Shown: one piece after another, positions 9,455-19,247 of the stretch
Layout: the number at the start of each line of letters is the position of its first letter
Position numbering within the stretch: position 1 is the stretch's first letter
Source: Bacteroidota bacterium
GTDB lineage: Bacteria > Bacteroidota > Bacteroidia > NS11-12g > UBA955
NCBI GenBank assembly: GCA_030682255.1
Contig: JAUXOK010000028.1
Location: 434,001 to 498,000 of the forward strand
DNA: 64,000 nt
Reading direction: 5' to 3'
The notes under the pieces: model-generated
Told to the model about the DNA's origin: nothing
The model's input: only the letters and a program-made list of their open reading frames with translations
Database searches by the model: none
Made by a program: the position numbers and the translations under genes

Positions 9455-11097
9455 TCATTTAATAAAACATATTTCACCACATAACTTTCATTGAATGATT
9501 TTATGTAAACATAATACACGCCAGGCTTCTTATAGGTTATATCAATTTGATTATTTATATAATTAAAATCAACCATTTTCCCATCCATGTATACGACTTT
9601 TACAACATCTTGTATTTCGGAATTTCCTTCACCAATACTAATTAAACCGTTTCCTGGATTTGGATAAAGACGTTTTGTTTCTCTCAATTTATTTTCAATA
9701 CTCAATTCGTCAAAACAAAACAATGACAATAGTTTCATTGACTTAAAAACATTTAGCATTCCAGAAGTTAAATTTTTTCCTTCTAAAGATGGGAGATTAT
9801 CTACACCCTCTAAAACAAATCTTTTAAGCAATAATGTCGCTCTCATTGGGTCATCTTTCATAAGATCATCAAATTTATCACAAGTATATGAATTTAAAAG
9901 CCCAATAGCACCAGTTACCATAGGAGCAGCAAATGATGTCCCATTGTGCCCATATCCATACAACATGTTATTAGAAATGTTTTGATTATTATATGCTCTT
10001 GATGAATAGATATTTGCTCCAGGGGCGCTTAAATCAACATTAGTTGTACTAAATCCACAATTAAAATACTGATTATTTACAGTAGTAGAACCAACCGTAA
10101 TCAATGCTTTACTTTCACATAATGTTGGTAAATCTCCATATACATCTACATTTTCGGGAGAATTAGTAACAGCAACAACATTTAAAACACCTTGTTTTCC
10201 CAATGAATCATACATAGCACACCATAATGGAGCTTGATGAGGGAACTTTTTATCTAATCCCCAACTGCTATTAGTTGCAACTACAAATGCACCTTTTAAT
10301 CCATTTGTTTGATTATATAATTTCCTTTGTTGCAAAACATAACTATATGCCTGTATAACATCAGATTGATAAATACTAATATTATACCCCGCAGTATCCG
10401 CAACATTTACAATCATCAATTTAACATGCCACATAATTCCGCTTATTCCAGTTTTGTTATTCCCTTTTGCTCCAATTATCCCAGCAACTGGTGTTCCATG
10501 ATTAGCTTTATAATTAAAAGAATCACTTATATCATTATCTTGTCCCATAAAATTCCAACCATATACATCATCCACATATCCGTTGCTGTCATCGTCTATT
10601 AAATTGCCTGAAATCTCGCCTTTGTTTACCCAAATATTGCCTTGAAAATCCGGATGATTAACATGCAATCCATCATCAATTACTGCAACAACAATAGTAT
10701 CGCCATTTTTATTCACTCCGCCTTTGCTTAAATCCCATGATTGAATTGCTTTAATGGCATTTAAATGCCATTGATTAGCCAAAAAAGAATCATTTGGAAC
10801 CGAGTTTCTTAAAAAAACCCTGTCGTCATTTTGTGTTGTTAATAATTCTCCTATTAACTTTAATTGTTCTACAACTTGATTCATCGAATATTCATTTGTA
10901 TTATATGTGCATTTAATTAATGTTTTATCGGCATTTAAGAAAGAGCACTTTAAACTTCTAAAAGACAATTCATTAAAGTCTATGAGATTAACTGATTTTG
11001 CATAATGAGCAATTAATGTATTTTCTTTTTTTTCAGGTGAAATTGAATAAATTTCGACAGAAAAACTAATTAAGATAATTATTGCAAAATATTTCAT
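9451..11097 (-). CDS. Subtilisin-like serine protease (S8) with T9SS type A sorting domain
   Basis: 548 residues from the ATG at 11097; a GTG two codons upstream overlaps the -7 element. A signal peptide is followed by a propeptide-like region, then the catalytic triad: Asp in AVIDDGLHVNHPDF (about residue 142), His in NHGTPVAGIIGA (about 203), Ser in GTSFAAPM (about 390). The final 80 residues (KRLYPNPGNGLISI, GVYYVYI, VVKYVLLND) form a type A sorting domain for T9SS export and surface anchoring. Likely a secreted or surface-bound protease. Confidence 0.9.
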   Translation of the reverse strand: MKYFAIIILISFSVEIYSISPEKKENTLIAHYAKSVNLIDFNELSFRSLKCSFLNADKTLIKCTYNTNEYSMNQVVEQLKLIGELLTTQNDDRVFLRNSVPNDSFLANQWHLNAIKAIQSWDLSKGGVNKNGDTIVVAVIDDGLHVNHPDFQGNIWVNKGEISGNLIDDDSNGYVDDVYGWNFMGQDNDISDSFNYKANHGTPVAGIIGAKGNNKTGISGIMWHVKLMIVNVADTAGYNISIYQSDVIQAYSYVLQQRKLYNQTNGLKGAFVVATNSSWGLDKKFPHQAPLWCAMYDSLGKQGVLNVVAVTNSPENVDVYGDLPTLCESKALITVGSTTVNNQYFNCGFSTTNVDLSAPGANIYSSRAYNNQNISNNMLYGYGHNGTSFAAPMVTGAIGLLNSYTCDKFDDLMKDDPMRATLLLKRFVLEGVDNLPSLEGKNLTSGMLNVFKSMKLLSLFCFDELSIENKLRETKRLYPNPGNGLISIGEGNSEIQDVVKVVYMDGKMVDFNYINNQIDITYKKPGVYYVYIKSFNESYVVKYVLLND

Positions 11098-11102
11098 TGA
11101 CA

Positions 11103-11110
11103 CAAATTTA
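11103..11110 (-). promoter_or_regulatory. -7 element (TAAATTTG) of the subtilase gene
   Basis: On the minus strand TAAATTTG is followed after only 5 nt by the ATG at 11097, another case pointing to a leaderless mRNA. Confidence 0.5.
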
Positions 11111-11201
11111 GTTTATTTTTTAGTAAAGAATATAATCATTAGACACTTTGAAAATAAAAAAGTTGCAGAACGACAAATATTTAGTGAATTTTGCCCCTTA
11201 C

Positions 11202-11999
11202 ATGACAAAACTTGAATTAATCAATCAAATAAACGAAAAACGCAGTTTACTTTGTGTTGGATTAGATACCGAAATATCAAAACTACCTGCACATCTTCCA
11301 AAAAACATTGAAGGCATTTTTGAATTTAATAAAAACATCATAAAAGCAACTTTACCATATTCTGTTGCCTATAAAATAAACACTGCTTTTTATGAACAAT
11401 ATGGAGCTGATGGCTGGCAATGTATGAACGAAACACTTCAATTGATTCCAAGAAATTGTTTTACAATTGCCGATGCTAAAAGAGGCGACATTGGAAACAC
11501 GAGTAGTATGTATGCTCGAGCTTTTTTTGAAACTATGAATTTTGATGCAATTACAGTAGCACCCTATATGGGAAAAGATTCTTTACAACCTTTTTTTGAA
11601 TTTAAAAATAAATGGGTAATATGCTTAGGATTAACAAGCAACAAAGGAAGTGAAGACTTTCAACTACTTAACGTTAACAATCGACCTCTTTATGAAGAAG
11701 TTATGTTAAAGACCAGTGAATGGGGCAATCACGAGAATTTGATGTTTGTAACAGGAGCTACAAAAGCTAATCAGTTAAAACATCTCAGAGATTTGTTTCC
11801 AGAATTCTTTTTCTTAGTGCCTGGAGTTGGAGCTCAAGGAGGCAGTGTGATAGATGTTTGCGAAAATGCCAAAACTAGTTTTGGTGGTTTATTAATAAAT
11901 TCAAGTAGAGGCATAATCTATGCAAGCAATGGTGAAGATTATGCTGAAAAAGCTAAAATAGAAGCTCAGACAATCCAATCAGCATGCAATATATCTTAA
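11202..11999 (+). CDS. pyrF: Orotidine 5'-phosphate decarboxylase
   Basis: 265 residues starting MTKLELINQINEKRSLLCVGLD, the normal N-terminus of the long bacterial (type 2) PyrF. It converts OMP to UMP in pyrimidine synthesis. Motifs seen: VGLD (residues 19-22), the catalytic DAKRGDIGNTSSMYA segment, VAPYMGKDSL, PGVGAQGG and the phosphate-binding NSSRGIIYAS. The ATG at 11202 is preferred over an upstream in-frame TTG; a near -7 element (GAATTTTG, 11186-11193) lies 8 nt before it. The stop abuts the convergent gene with no gap. Confidence 0.93.
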   Translation: MTKLELINQINEKRSLLCVGLDTEISKLPAHLPKNIEGIFEFNKNIIKATLPYSVAYKINTAFYEQYGADGWQCMNETLQLIPRNCFTIADAKRGDIGNTSSMYARAFFETMNFDAITVAPYMGKDSLQPFFEFKNKWVICLGLTSNKGSEDFQLLNVNNRPLYEEVMLKTSEWGNHENLMFVTGATKANQLKHLRDLFPEFFFLVPGVGAQGGSVIDVCENAKTSFGGLLINSSRGIIYASNGEDYAEKAKIEAQTIQSACNIS

Positions 12000-12560
12000 C
12001 TATCTAGTAATTAGCAAAGTAGTTAAAATCAATACTGAACTAACTACTATAAACCATTTAATCGCATTAGTTTTATTTGTATACTCAACATAATGGTTGT
12101 TTTTAGTTATTTCTAACGGAGGAATAGATGCAACCGATTTTACATTTAAGTCATAAATCATCAACGTTTTCTTTTTTTTCCCTTCTAAGTAACCTGGCGA
12201 CCAAGGCTTAGAACGTCCCATTACCCTAATCAATTCATTAGATAAATTAAAATTAGTTGAACTAATAATATTTACATCCGAAATTTCACCACTTTTTTCA
12301 ACATAAAAAGAAAACTTTATACTCTCGCCCGATATGTTTTGAATTTGAATACCTTTATAATCAATGCTAGTTTCTAAATACCTAAAAAAATCATCGTCTC
12401 CATTTTCAAATACAGGGATAGAGGTAATTGTATCAGAAGGTTTAATATAAGTTGATGTATCTGGTTGATATCTAAAAACCTCAACTTGAGCAATGCCATT
12501 TGTATAATGCATCAAGAAATGCAACCCTAAAATTAATAAATTAAACGATTTGTTAATCAA
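12000..12560 (-). CDS. TonB C-terminal-like domain protein with C-terminal membrane anchor
   Basis: 186 residues. An N-terminal signal peptide (cleavage near GIAQ) is followed by a domain with the TonB-C pattern: FSFYVEKSGEISDVNI, then LIRVMGRSKPWSPGYLEGK and a closing strand MIYDLNV. A single hydrophobic helix near the C-terminus (KWFIVVSSVLILTTLLI) ends the protein. This reverses normal TonB topology, where the anchor is N-terminal and a Pro-rich spacer follows. The start overlaps the stop of the upstream T9SS gene by 8 bp, so the two are translationally coupled. The TonB-like assignment is from pattern only. Confidence 0.55.
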   Translation of the reverse strand: MINKSFNLLILGLHFLMHYTNGIAQVEVFRYQPDTSTYIKPSDTITSIPVFENGDDDFFRYLETSIDYKGIQIQNISGESIKFSFYVEKSGEISDVNIISSTNFNLSNELIRVMGRSKPWSPGYLEGKKKKTLMIYDLNVKSVASIPPLEITKNNHYVEYTNKTNAIKWFIVVSSVLILTTLLITR

Positions 12561-15291
12561 CTTTATTAAACAATTGTGGCGTGAATCCTTCTATTCTAAT
12601 TAAATAAAGACCTGTTTTCAATTCCTCGATATTGATTGTTTGAATATCATTATTCAAATCCATGACGGCACTTTTAACCAATCTACCATTAAAATCATAG
12701 ATATAAATATTCTTCGATTGATATAATGTTGAATATATTCCCGCAATATTTATAACAGAAGTTGTTGGATTTGGATAAACAGAAAATACAGCATCGTTAT
12801 TTATCGCGTTCAAATTGCTAATTGCAATATTTACGGGAATTGTAGTTGAGTCCTTACATCCATTGGATATTGATGTAATGGTTAATTTTATATTATAAAC
12901 ACCTGGCGTATTGTATCGATGTGTTACGGTTCCCAAATTACTTGTTTTACCATCTCCAAAATCCCATTTAATGGCACCACTTCCTGCATTTATTGGAGAA
13001 ACCCTTACTTGTTGCCATGTTAAAATCTCAAAAGAGAAACCTGTAAAGGGCGAAGGATTTACAATTGGCTGTGCACTGAATTTAGGTCCAACACAACCCG
13101 CATAAACAGTATTGGCAAAATATTTTTTTGAACCATTCAATGGAGGGGTTTTAAATGATAAACCTGTAGATAGAATAGTTGCTGAAGTGTCACTTTCATA
13201 CCAATTTACCTGACCTGGCCCATCAATAATTGCATTAAAAATAGCTGGATTTTTTGAGCAAATAGGATCAACCCATAGTTTTGTAAAACCCGGATAGTTA
13301 TTAACAGTAGTTGTTACTTTAAGTCTAGTATTATCTATGCAAACACCACTGTAAGTTTCAATAAAATAATCTGTATTGACAATTGGATAGCTAACGTATT
13401 TACCCCCATCAAACAGTTGATTTCCGTTAATGGATGCATCAAACCATTTAACTCCACCAAAATTTGTACTGACAATAATTACAGAAGAATCCCCTTTACA
13501 TATAATTGGTTGATTAACTCCACTAACAGAAGGAAATGCATCAACCGTAACGGTTACAGGAACTCTTGAACTACCGCATACACCATTAAAAGCATCGGCA
13601 TAAAAAACTTTAATCTCCTTAACTGTTGGATTAAAAACAAAAGTATCATCATTACTAAATGGAGAACCACCACTGCCTACATTATACCACCTTGTTGTTA
13701 AACCAGAACCTGGAATTGAATTTAATTTAACAGAATTTGAAGAACTAGTCAAACATACAGAGGTATCATTTGAAACAATTGGTGGTGAAGGCGCAAAATC
13801 ACTCCCTACATTTACTTTTATTTCTTGCCTAGGAGTTAATTTACAACCTAAATTATTTGCTTCAATAAAAAAAGAAACATTACTATTTAAAATTGGTGTT
13901 TGATATATTTCTCCAGTAAAAAAGGGAGATGAACTATTCAATGCATTATACCAAAGCACATTACCAACATTAGTACTAGCCTTTAAAATACCTCTTGAAC
14001 CAGAGCAAATTGAATCATCTTTAAATATCAACGCAGTTGGGTAGTTATTGGCTTTTATTATCAACATTCTCATAGCACTTACACAACCGTTGTGATTAGA
14101 CCTTACATAAACAGTATCACTTTTTACAACTTGATTGATTTTAAATTCCGTCCCTACTAAAAAAGGCGTAATACTATTAGATTTATTAAACCATTCAAAA
14201 ACCACACCTGTATCCATAGACGAAGCTGTTAATTTGGCAGAATCCCCAACACAAACATTCAGAGGACCAATTACACTTGGCATGTCTGGCTTAAAATATA
14301 AATTTTTTATTGTTGTATCTATACAACCATTAAAATTAGGTCCTCTATATCCATATATTCTCGAAATCAATCTGATTTTATAGTCTTGTTTTGAAGTATA
14401 TTTTACTGCATAATTAACTGCATTAAAATTTTGAAATTGATTGACACCAGTATTCCATAAATGACAAATATATCCCAAATTAAAATACTCGTATCTGTTA
14501 TAGACATTAGAACCTGAAACATTATTTGGAGAAGCGTTTATAAACTTAACACTATCGCTTAGATTATAGCAATTGTTTACAATAGAAAAATCAGTGCCAA
14601 AATTATATTTCACATGTGGATGTAATAAAATATCACAATCAAATCTCACACCTGCAATATTCAAATTCCTTCCATTATACCATATCCCACTGATAGACCC
14701 GCAATTTAAATTATGACCTCTTCCATTTCCAGCACTATAACTATTGGTTACTACACCTGCATTCAAATTTATACTATCAGATTCAACAGTTAAAATATAT
14801 TTACCGTTTAGTGTTATTGGCTTAAATGTGGCATGTTTTTCAATTCTAGATAAAACACCTCCACCAAATGTAGAATCTATTGTAATTGTATCACTCCTTA
14901 AAGCAGTTCCAGTTGGCAAACTATCAGAACTTGCGTTATATACATTACAAATCAAACGCATTTTTTTAGGCGATGGAGGATTAGCAGCTACAAATGCATA
15001 AAATGTAAAACCACTAAGAGTGATTGGACTTGGTGCATCATACAATTGTCCTAAGCTTCTTCCAGAATTAACAGTAACTGTAAAAAATGCTGTGCCTCGA
15101 TATCTAGGAAATTCAACTGTATCTATACCGCAAACTTTGGGATTTATATTGCTTCTTTTATTACCATGATTGTCATTTAAAGCATGTTTGTTTAAATCAT
15201 CTACTATTTTGTGAGGCAATTGAATCAATTGAGCATTAATTGAAGTTGCAGAAAATAATAGGATAAAAATAGCTGAGTAGAATACTTTCAT
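12553..15291 (-). CDS. Secreted multi-domain protein with PKD domain and T9SS type A sorting domain
   Basis: 912 residues. A signal peptide ends at about residue 20 (SINAQ). An N-terminal beta-rich domain of about 320 residues is followed by five or six Ig-like modules of roughly 80 residues with the pattern V-W-[FY]...F-G...Y-T-P...YFI...GC. A PKD domain is clear (KWDFGDGKTSN, HRYNTPGVYNIKLTI) near residue 780. The C-terminus has YPNPTTSVINI and GLYLIRIEG, a type A T9SS sorting signal. It is probably a cell-surface filament or adhesin, and is co-transcribed with the TonB-C-like gene. A TACTTTCG sequence upstream may be a degenerate -7 element. Confidence 0.8.
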   Translation of the reverse strand: MKVFYSAIFILLFSATSINAQLIQLPHKIVDDLNKHALNDNHGNKRSNINPKVCGIDTVEFPRYRGTAFFTVTVNSGRSLGQLYDAPSPITLSGFTFYAFVAANPPSPKKMRLICNVYNASSDSLPTGTALRSDTITIDSTFGGGVLSRIEKHATFKPITLNGKYILTVESDSINLNAGVVTNSYSAGNGRGHNLNCGSISGIWYNGRNLNIAGVRFDCDILLHPHVKYNFGTDFSIVNNCYNLSDSVKFINASPNNVSGSNVYNRYEYFNLGYICHLWNTGVNQFQNFNAVNYAVKYTSKQDYKIRLISRIYGYRGPNFNGCIDTTIKNLYFKPDMPSVIGPLNVCVGDSAKLTASSMDTGVVFEWFNKSNSITPFLVGTEFKINQVVKSDTVYVRSNHNGCVSAMRMLIIKANNYPTALIFKDDSICSGSRGILKASTNVGNVLWYNALNSSSPFFTGEIYQTPILNSNVSFFIEANNLGCKLTPRQEIKVNVGSDFAPSPPIVSNDTSVCLTSSSNSVKLNSIPGSGLTTRWYNVGSGGSPFSNDDTFVFNPTVKEIKVFYADAFNGVCGSSRVPVTVTVDAFPSVSGVNQPIICKGDSSVIIVSTNFGGVKWFDASINGNQLFDGGKYVSYPIVNTDYFIETYSGVCIDNTRLKVTTTVNNYPGFTKLWVDPICSKNPAIFNAIIDGPGQVNWYESDTSATILSTGLSFKTPPLNGSKKYFANTVYAGCVGPKFSAQPIVNPSPFTGFSFEILTWQQVRVSPINAGSGAIKWDFGDGKTSNLGTVTHRYNTPGVYNIKLTITSISNGCKDSTTIPVNIAISNLNAINNDAVFSVYPNPTTSVINIAGIYSTLYQSKNIYIYDFNGRLVKSAVMDLNNDIQTINIEELKTGLYLIRIEGFTPQLFNKVD

Positions 15292-15358
15292 TTGATAATA
15301 TTTAAATTAAAAACGAAAGTAGAATATTTTTTTAAATAATACAACTTTTTAACAAAAA

Positions 15359-16375
15359 TTAAACCAATAAACTTTCAATCAGATTCATTACATCAACTAC
15401 TTCAATTCTATTAATACAAATATTATTAGGTTCTACACAATGAATTTGATCGCATGGATTACATTTTAAAACATGGTGTAATACATGAGCATTTTTGGAA
15501 TATGGATAAAAAACATTAGGAACTCCAGGACCATATAAACCTATTATTGGGACATCAAAACAAGCTGCTACATGCAAAGGTCCACTTTCATTTCCAATAT
15601 AAAAAAAAGCTTTTGAACATAGCGCAGACAAAACAGATAAATCAGGATGAGATGTAAAACTATAAGATTGACACTTCATTAATTCTCTAGCCTTCATTAT
15701 TTCTTCCTCATCATCTTTTGTTCCCACAAAAACTACACTTATGTTTTTTTGAAACATAAAATCAGCTATTAATGCAAATCTATCTATAGGCCATTGTCTG
15801 AGTTTTTTTCTTGCACCAATATGAAAAATCGCATATTTATTAATATTATTTACTTTCAGAAAATCATCGACAACATGGTTTTCTTTATCAGAAAAATACA
15901 ATTTCGGCTTTGTGACTAAAATATTTTTATCTAAAACAGGCTTAATTATTTCAAAATTTGTTTCCACTTCATGCAATTGATTTCCTTTATTTTTGAACCT
16001 TACTTCTGCCCTACTCAATCTAATTTGAGCCTTACTTAAAATAGATTTTAGCAAAGTATTCCAATTACCTCTTAATTCGACAATTAGCTGATATGAAGAA
16101 TAATTAGTTTCCTTTTCAGTTATCAATTCATCTATATAAGGATCATACTGCAACATAGTTTTAACAAAAGATTTACATAAAACCGAAATATGCGCATTAG
16201 GATATGATTTTTTAAGGCTTTCAAAAACATGGGTAGAGGTAGCCATATCACCTATTTCATCTAATTTTATGATTAAAATCCGTTTTATTTCAATGGCCTT
16301 ATTATTTTTGAAAAAAAATTTGTTAGCCATTATATTAGCTAAAAACAATATTTGCTCCGAACTAGGAAACTTCAT
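15359..16375 (-). CDS. Glycosyltransferase family 9 (heptosyltransferase-like)
   Basis: 338 residues with the GT9 layout: N-terminal ILIIKLDEIGDMATSTHVFESLKKSYPNA, a second Rossmann domain with FHIGARKKLRQWP, FVGTKDDEEE and the nucleotide-sugar motif GNESGPLHVAACFDVPIIGLYG. The C-terminal CNPCDQIHC cysteine cluster is common in lipopolysaccharide heptosyltransferases. It should act at the cytoplasmic face in LPS core or similar glycan synthesis. Its start overlaps the stop of the cyclase gene by 4 bp (ATGA). Confidence 0.88.
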   Translation of the reverse strand: MKFPSSEQILFLANIMANKFFFKNNKAIEIKRILIIKLDEIGDMATSTHVFESLKKSYPNAHISVLCKSFVKTMLQYDPYIDELITEKETNYSSYQLIVELRGNWNTLLKSILSKAQIRLSRAEVRFKNKGNQLHEVETNFEIIKPVLDKNILVTKPKLYFSDKENHVVDDFLKVNNINKYAIFHIGARKKLRQWPIDRFALIADFMFQKNISVVFVGTKDDEEEIMKARELMKCQSYSFTSHPDLSVLSALCSKAFFYIGNESGPLHVAACFDVPIIGLYGPGVPNVFYPYSKNAHVLHHVLKCNPCDQIHCVEPNNICINRIEVVDVMNLIESLLV

Positions 16376-17115
16376 ATAATTGGATATAATACGATACTTG
16401 ATGGGACTGCATCAGTTTCAATTTTTGGAAAATTAATTGAGACAAAATAATGGGCATCATGAATTTCATTAGCAATATAAACCAACTCAGAAATAGTTCT
16501 ATCCAAAGGCACTTTTTCGTTTTCCACAAACCAGGCTTTGTGAGCGGCTAATTTACCTTCATCACTTTCCTTATCTATACTTGGTAAATCTGTAATAATA
16601 TGTTTAAATCCTTTTGACTTAAGTAATTCTACAGACGCTTTAGTGAAATATGGGGGATTAGTATTAGAATAATTAATTGTTTTTTTATCCTCTTTATTTG
16701 GCAAGGTTCTAACTATTATAACATTAGCTTTATTATAATTATCTAAATATTCAAAAAAACTTTCATCAATTACTTTTTCATCACCAATTTCTTTTGGTTC
16801 AATAGTCAATAAAACCCCTAGCTGCAATAATGGCATCAAAACATTTCTCATATCAAAACCAACCTTTAAAACATGCAACGCACATTCTGTATGAGTTCCA
16901 CTTGCGTGAGCATAGTAGGAAATTTTTTCACAATTAACACTTCCTCCATTCTCCAAACTTCCAGAAAACTGTGGACTTTCGTAATAAGAAAATGCTGGTT
17001 CATCTAGATAATAACAATTAACATTTAGAGTTTTATTGATAGGGATACTAATGTCATGAAACTTTTCCACATTTATCTGCCATTCTTTATTGTGATGTTC
17101 AATTTTTAAAATCAT
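16372..17115 (-). CDS. Cyclase family protein (kynurenine formamidase-like)
   Basis: 247 residues. The metal-binding signature of the Cyclase family (HxGTHxDxxxH) appears as ASGTHTECALHVL, and a second conserved segment DLPSID is followed by a downstream AHKAWF. The aspartate of the canonical HxDxxxH is replaced by Glu (TECALH), a conservative change. Members hydrolyse amides such as N-formylkynurenine; the substrate here is unknown. A TAATTTCG sequence, one mismatch from TAnnTTTG, sits 7 nt before the ATG. It is the first gene of a two-gene operon with the GT9 gene. Confidence 0.75.
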   Translation of the reverse strand: MILKIEHHNKEWQINVEKFHDISIPINKTLNVNCYYLDEPAFSYYESPQFSGSLENGGSVNCEKISYYAHASGTHTECALHVLKVGFDMRNVLMPLLQLGVLLTIEPKEIGDEKVIDESFFEYLDNYNKANVIIVRTLPNKEDKKTINYSNTNPPYFTKASVELLKSKGFKHIITDLPSIDKESDEGKLAAHKAWFVENEKVPLDRTISELVYIANEIHDAHYFVSINFPKIETDAVPSSIVLYPII

Positions 17116-17152
17116 TTTGAAGCGAAATTAGAAAAATAAAAGAACAATTTAC

Positions 17153-17160
17153 TAAATTTG
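17153..17160 (+). promoter_or_regulatory. -7 element (TAAATTTG) before the histidine kinase gene
   Basis: An exact TAnnTTTG match 17 nt upstream of the TTG chosen as the start at 17178. It shares a short divergent region with the cyclase gene. Confidence 0.5.
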
Positions 17161-17177
17161 AATTTTTAAATTAAAAA

Positions 17178-18338
17178 TTGAACTCATACAAACTAAAAAA
17201 ATACCTTAAAAACGCCTTATTGTTAATGGCAATTTGCATAGGTGGATTCTCACTTTATTATTCTCAAACCATGGTAAAAAAACTTTCAATTGAAGAAAGA
17301 AAAAAAATTAAACTTTGGGCAAATGCACAACATTTAATAACCAATGCAGAAACTGAACAAGAATTGAACACTTACCTTCAAATCATTGAATCAAACTCAA
17401 CTATCCCCGTAATACTAAGTGACAAAAACCACATTATTGGATATCGCAATATTGACACTAATAAAACCAAGAAAAAAGATTTTTTAGAAAACTACTATCA
17501 AAAACTAAAACAAAAAAACGAACCAATCATCATCAATGTTTCAGAAAACGAAGAACAATATGTTTATTATGATGATTCAAGCACATTAAAACAACTTAAA
17601 ACTTACCCATATTATCAACTGGGAATTGTTGCCTTATTTATAGCCGTTAGCTATTTTGCATTTAGCTATAGTAGAAAATCTGAGCAAAACCAAGTATGGG
17701 TTGGATTAGCCAAAGAAACTGCCCATCAATTAGGAACCCCAATGAGTTCCTTAATGGGTTGGGTAGATTTAATAGAATCAGACATAAATTTTGCCAATCC
17801 ATCTTCATTCCAAGAAATGAGAAAGGACTTAGATAGACTAAAAGTTATTACTGAACGTTTTTCTAAGATAGGCGCTATACCCATAATTGCAGAAACCAAT
17901 ATTGGCGAACAACTTAAAGTGGCAATCAATTATATCAAAACAAGAAGTTCTGAAGATGTAATTTACCATTATGAAAACATAGAAGACCAGCTTTATGTAA
18001 ACATTAATGTGCCCTTATTTGATTGGGTTATTGAAAACATATGCAAAAACGCTATTGATTCCATGGAAGGAAAAGGATCGATTACCATAGACTGTTTTTT
18101 AAAAAACGAACATATTTACATCGACATTTCAGACACAGGAAAAGGAATTCCGAAAGGGCTGCAAAAAAGAATTTTTAAACCTGGATTTACCACTAAAAAA
18201 AGAGGTTGGGGATTAGGTTTATCATTAGTAAAAAGAATTATTGAAAATTATCATAAGGGACATATTTTTGTAAAAGAAAGTATTCCAAACAAAAAAACCA
18301 CCTTTAGAATCATTTTAAAACAAGTTAACAATGCCTGA
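17178..18338 (+). CDS. Membrane histidine kinase (orphan)
   Basis: 386 residues. Two membrane helices (about residues 12-30 and 148-165) flank a 115-residue periplasmic sensor region. The H-box is KETAHQLGTPMSSL with His183, the N-box ENICKNAIDSM, and the ATP lid has DISDTGKGIP and GWGLGLSLVKRI. The start is TTG: no ATG precedes the first helix, and the nearest in-frame ATG is inside it. No response regulator gene is adjacent. The 3' end overlaps the enoyl-CoA hydratase start by 8 bp, implying co-expression. The ligand is unknown. Confidence 0.88.
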   Translation: MNSYKLKKYLKNALLLMAICIGGFSLYYSQTMVKKLSIEERKKIKLWANAQHLITNAETEQELNTYLQIIESNSTIPVILSDKNHIIGYRNIDTNKTKKKDFLENYYQKLKQKNEPIIINVSENEEQYVYYDDSSTLKQLKTYPYYQLGIVALFIAVSYFAFSYSRKSEQNQVWVGLAKETAHQLGTPMSSLMGWVDLIESDINFANPSSFQEMRKDLDRLKVITERFSKIGAIPIIAETNIGEQLKVAINYIKTRSSEDVIYHYENIEDQLYVNINVPLFDWVIENICKNAIDSMEGKGSITIDCFLKNEHIYIDISDTGKGIPKGLQKRIFKPGFTTKKRGWGLGLSLVKRIIENYHKGHIFVKESIPNKKTTFRIILKQVNNA

Positions 18339-19107
18339 ATTCATCATAATCAATCCACAAGTTGCTCCTTTTGTAGGGCACATTCAATTAAACAGACCTA
18401 AAGAACTTAATGCACTAAATTTAGAATTGATGCTAGAAATTAAGCAAGCATTGATAGACTTTGATCAGGATGAAAACATCAGAGCAATTGTTATAAGTGG
18501 CAACGAGAGAGCATTTGCAGCAGGTGCGGATATCAAACAAATGGCAGGAAGAACAGCCATAGACATGTTGAAAATAGATCAGTTTACAACTTGGGATAGC
18601 ATTCGCAAAACCAAGAAACCAATAATTGCTGCAGTTAGTGGATTTGCGTTAGGTGGAGGATGTGAATTAGCCATGATTTGCGACATGATGATAGCTAGCG
18701 AAACTGCTCAATTTGGTCAACCCGAAATTAGTATTGGTGTAATGCCTGGCGCTGGTGGAACTCAAAGACTAACAAGAATAATTGGCAAAGCAAAAGCAAT
18801 GGAACTTGTTTTAACAGGCAAATTTATTTCTGCAGAGGAAGCCAAATCTTATGGACTTGTTAACAAAGTAGTTCCAGTAGAATTTTACCTTCAAGAAGCC
18901 ATAAATTTAGCGTCTTTAATTGCCGAAAAATCACCAATTGCAGTTCAAATGGCTAAAGAAAGTGTGCTAAAAGCCTATGAAATGCCTCTACAGGAGGCAT
19001 TGTTTTTTGAAAGAAAAAACTTCTATATGTTATTTGCTACCGAAGACCAAAAGGAAGGAATGAATGCTTTTGTAGAAAAAAGAAAAGCTAATTTCAAAGG
19101 TTTGTAA
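18331..19107 (+). CDS. Enoyl-CoA hydratase/isomerase family protein
   Basis: 258 residues, full length for crotonases. Oxyanion-hole segments FAAGADIKQMA (about residues 62-72) and GFALGGGCELAM (about 105-116) are intact. Both catalytic glutamates expected for hydratase activity are present (GGGCELAM and FGQPEISIGVMPGAGG). The C-terminal region ends KEGMNAFVEKRKANF, as in short-chain enoyl-CoA hydratases of beta-oxidation. It overlaps the histidine kinase gene by 8 bp. Confidence 0.9.
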   Translation: MPEFIIINPQVAPFVGHIQLNRPKELNALNLELMLEIKQALIDFDQDENIRAIVISGNERAFAAGADIKQMAGRTAIDMLKIDQFTTWDSIRKTKKPIIAAVSGFALGGGCELAMICDMMIASETAQFGQPEISIGVMPGAGGTQRLTRIIGKAKAMELVLTGKFISAEEAKSYGLVNKVVPVEFYLQEAINLASLIAEKSPIAVQMAKESVLKAYEMPLQEALFFERKNFYMLFATEDQKEGMNAFVEKRKANFKGL

Positions 19108-19247
19108 ATGCAAACATCTTTTAAAAAACCTATAATCTAACAATATTCTTTTTTTATTATATAACATTTAATCCATTGTAAATTATCAAATTTGCAATAG
19201 TGTTAAGTATGAAATAACTAGTTCGTGCAAGACACTATGTTTTACAA

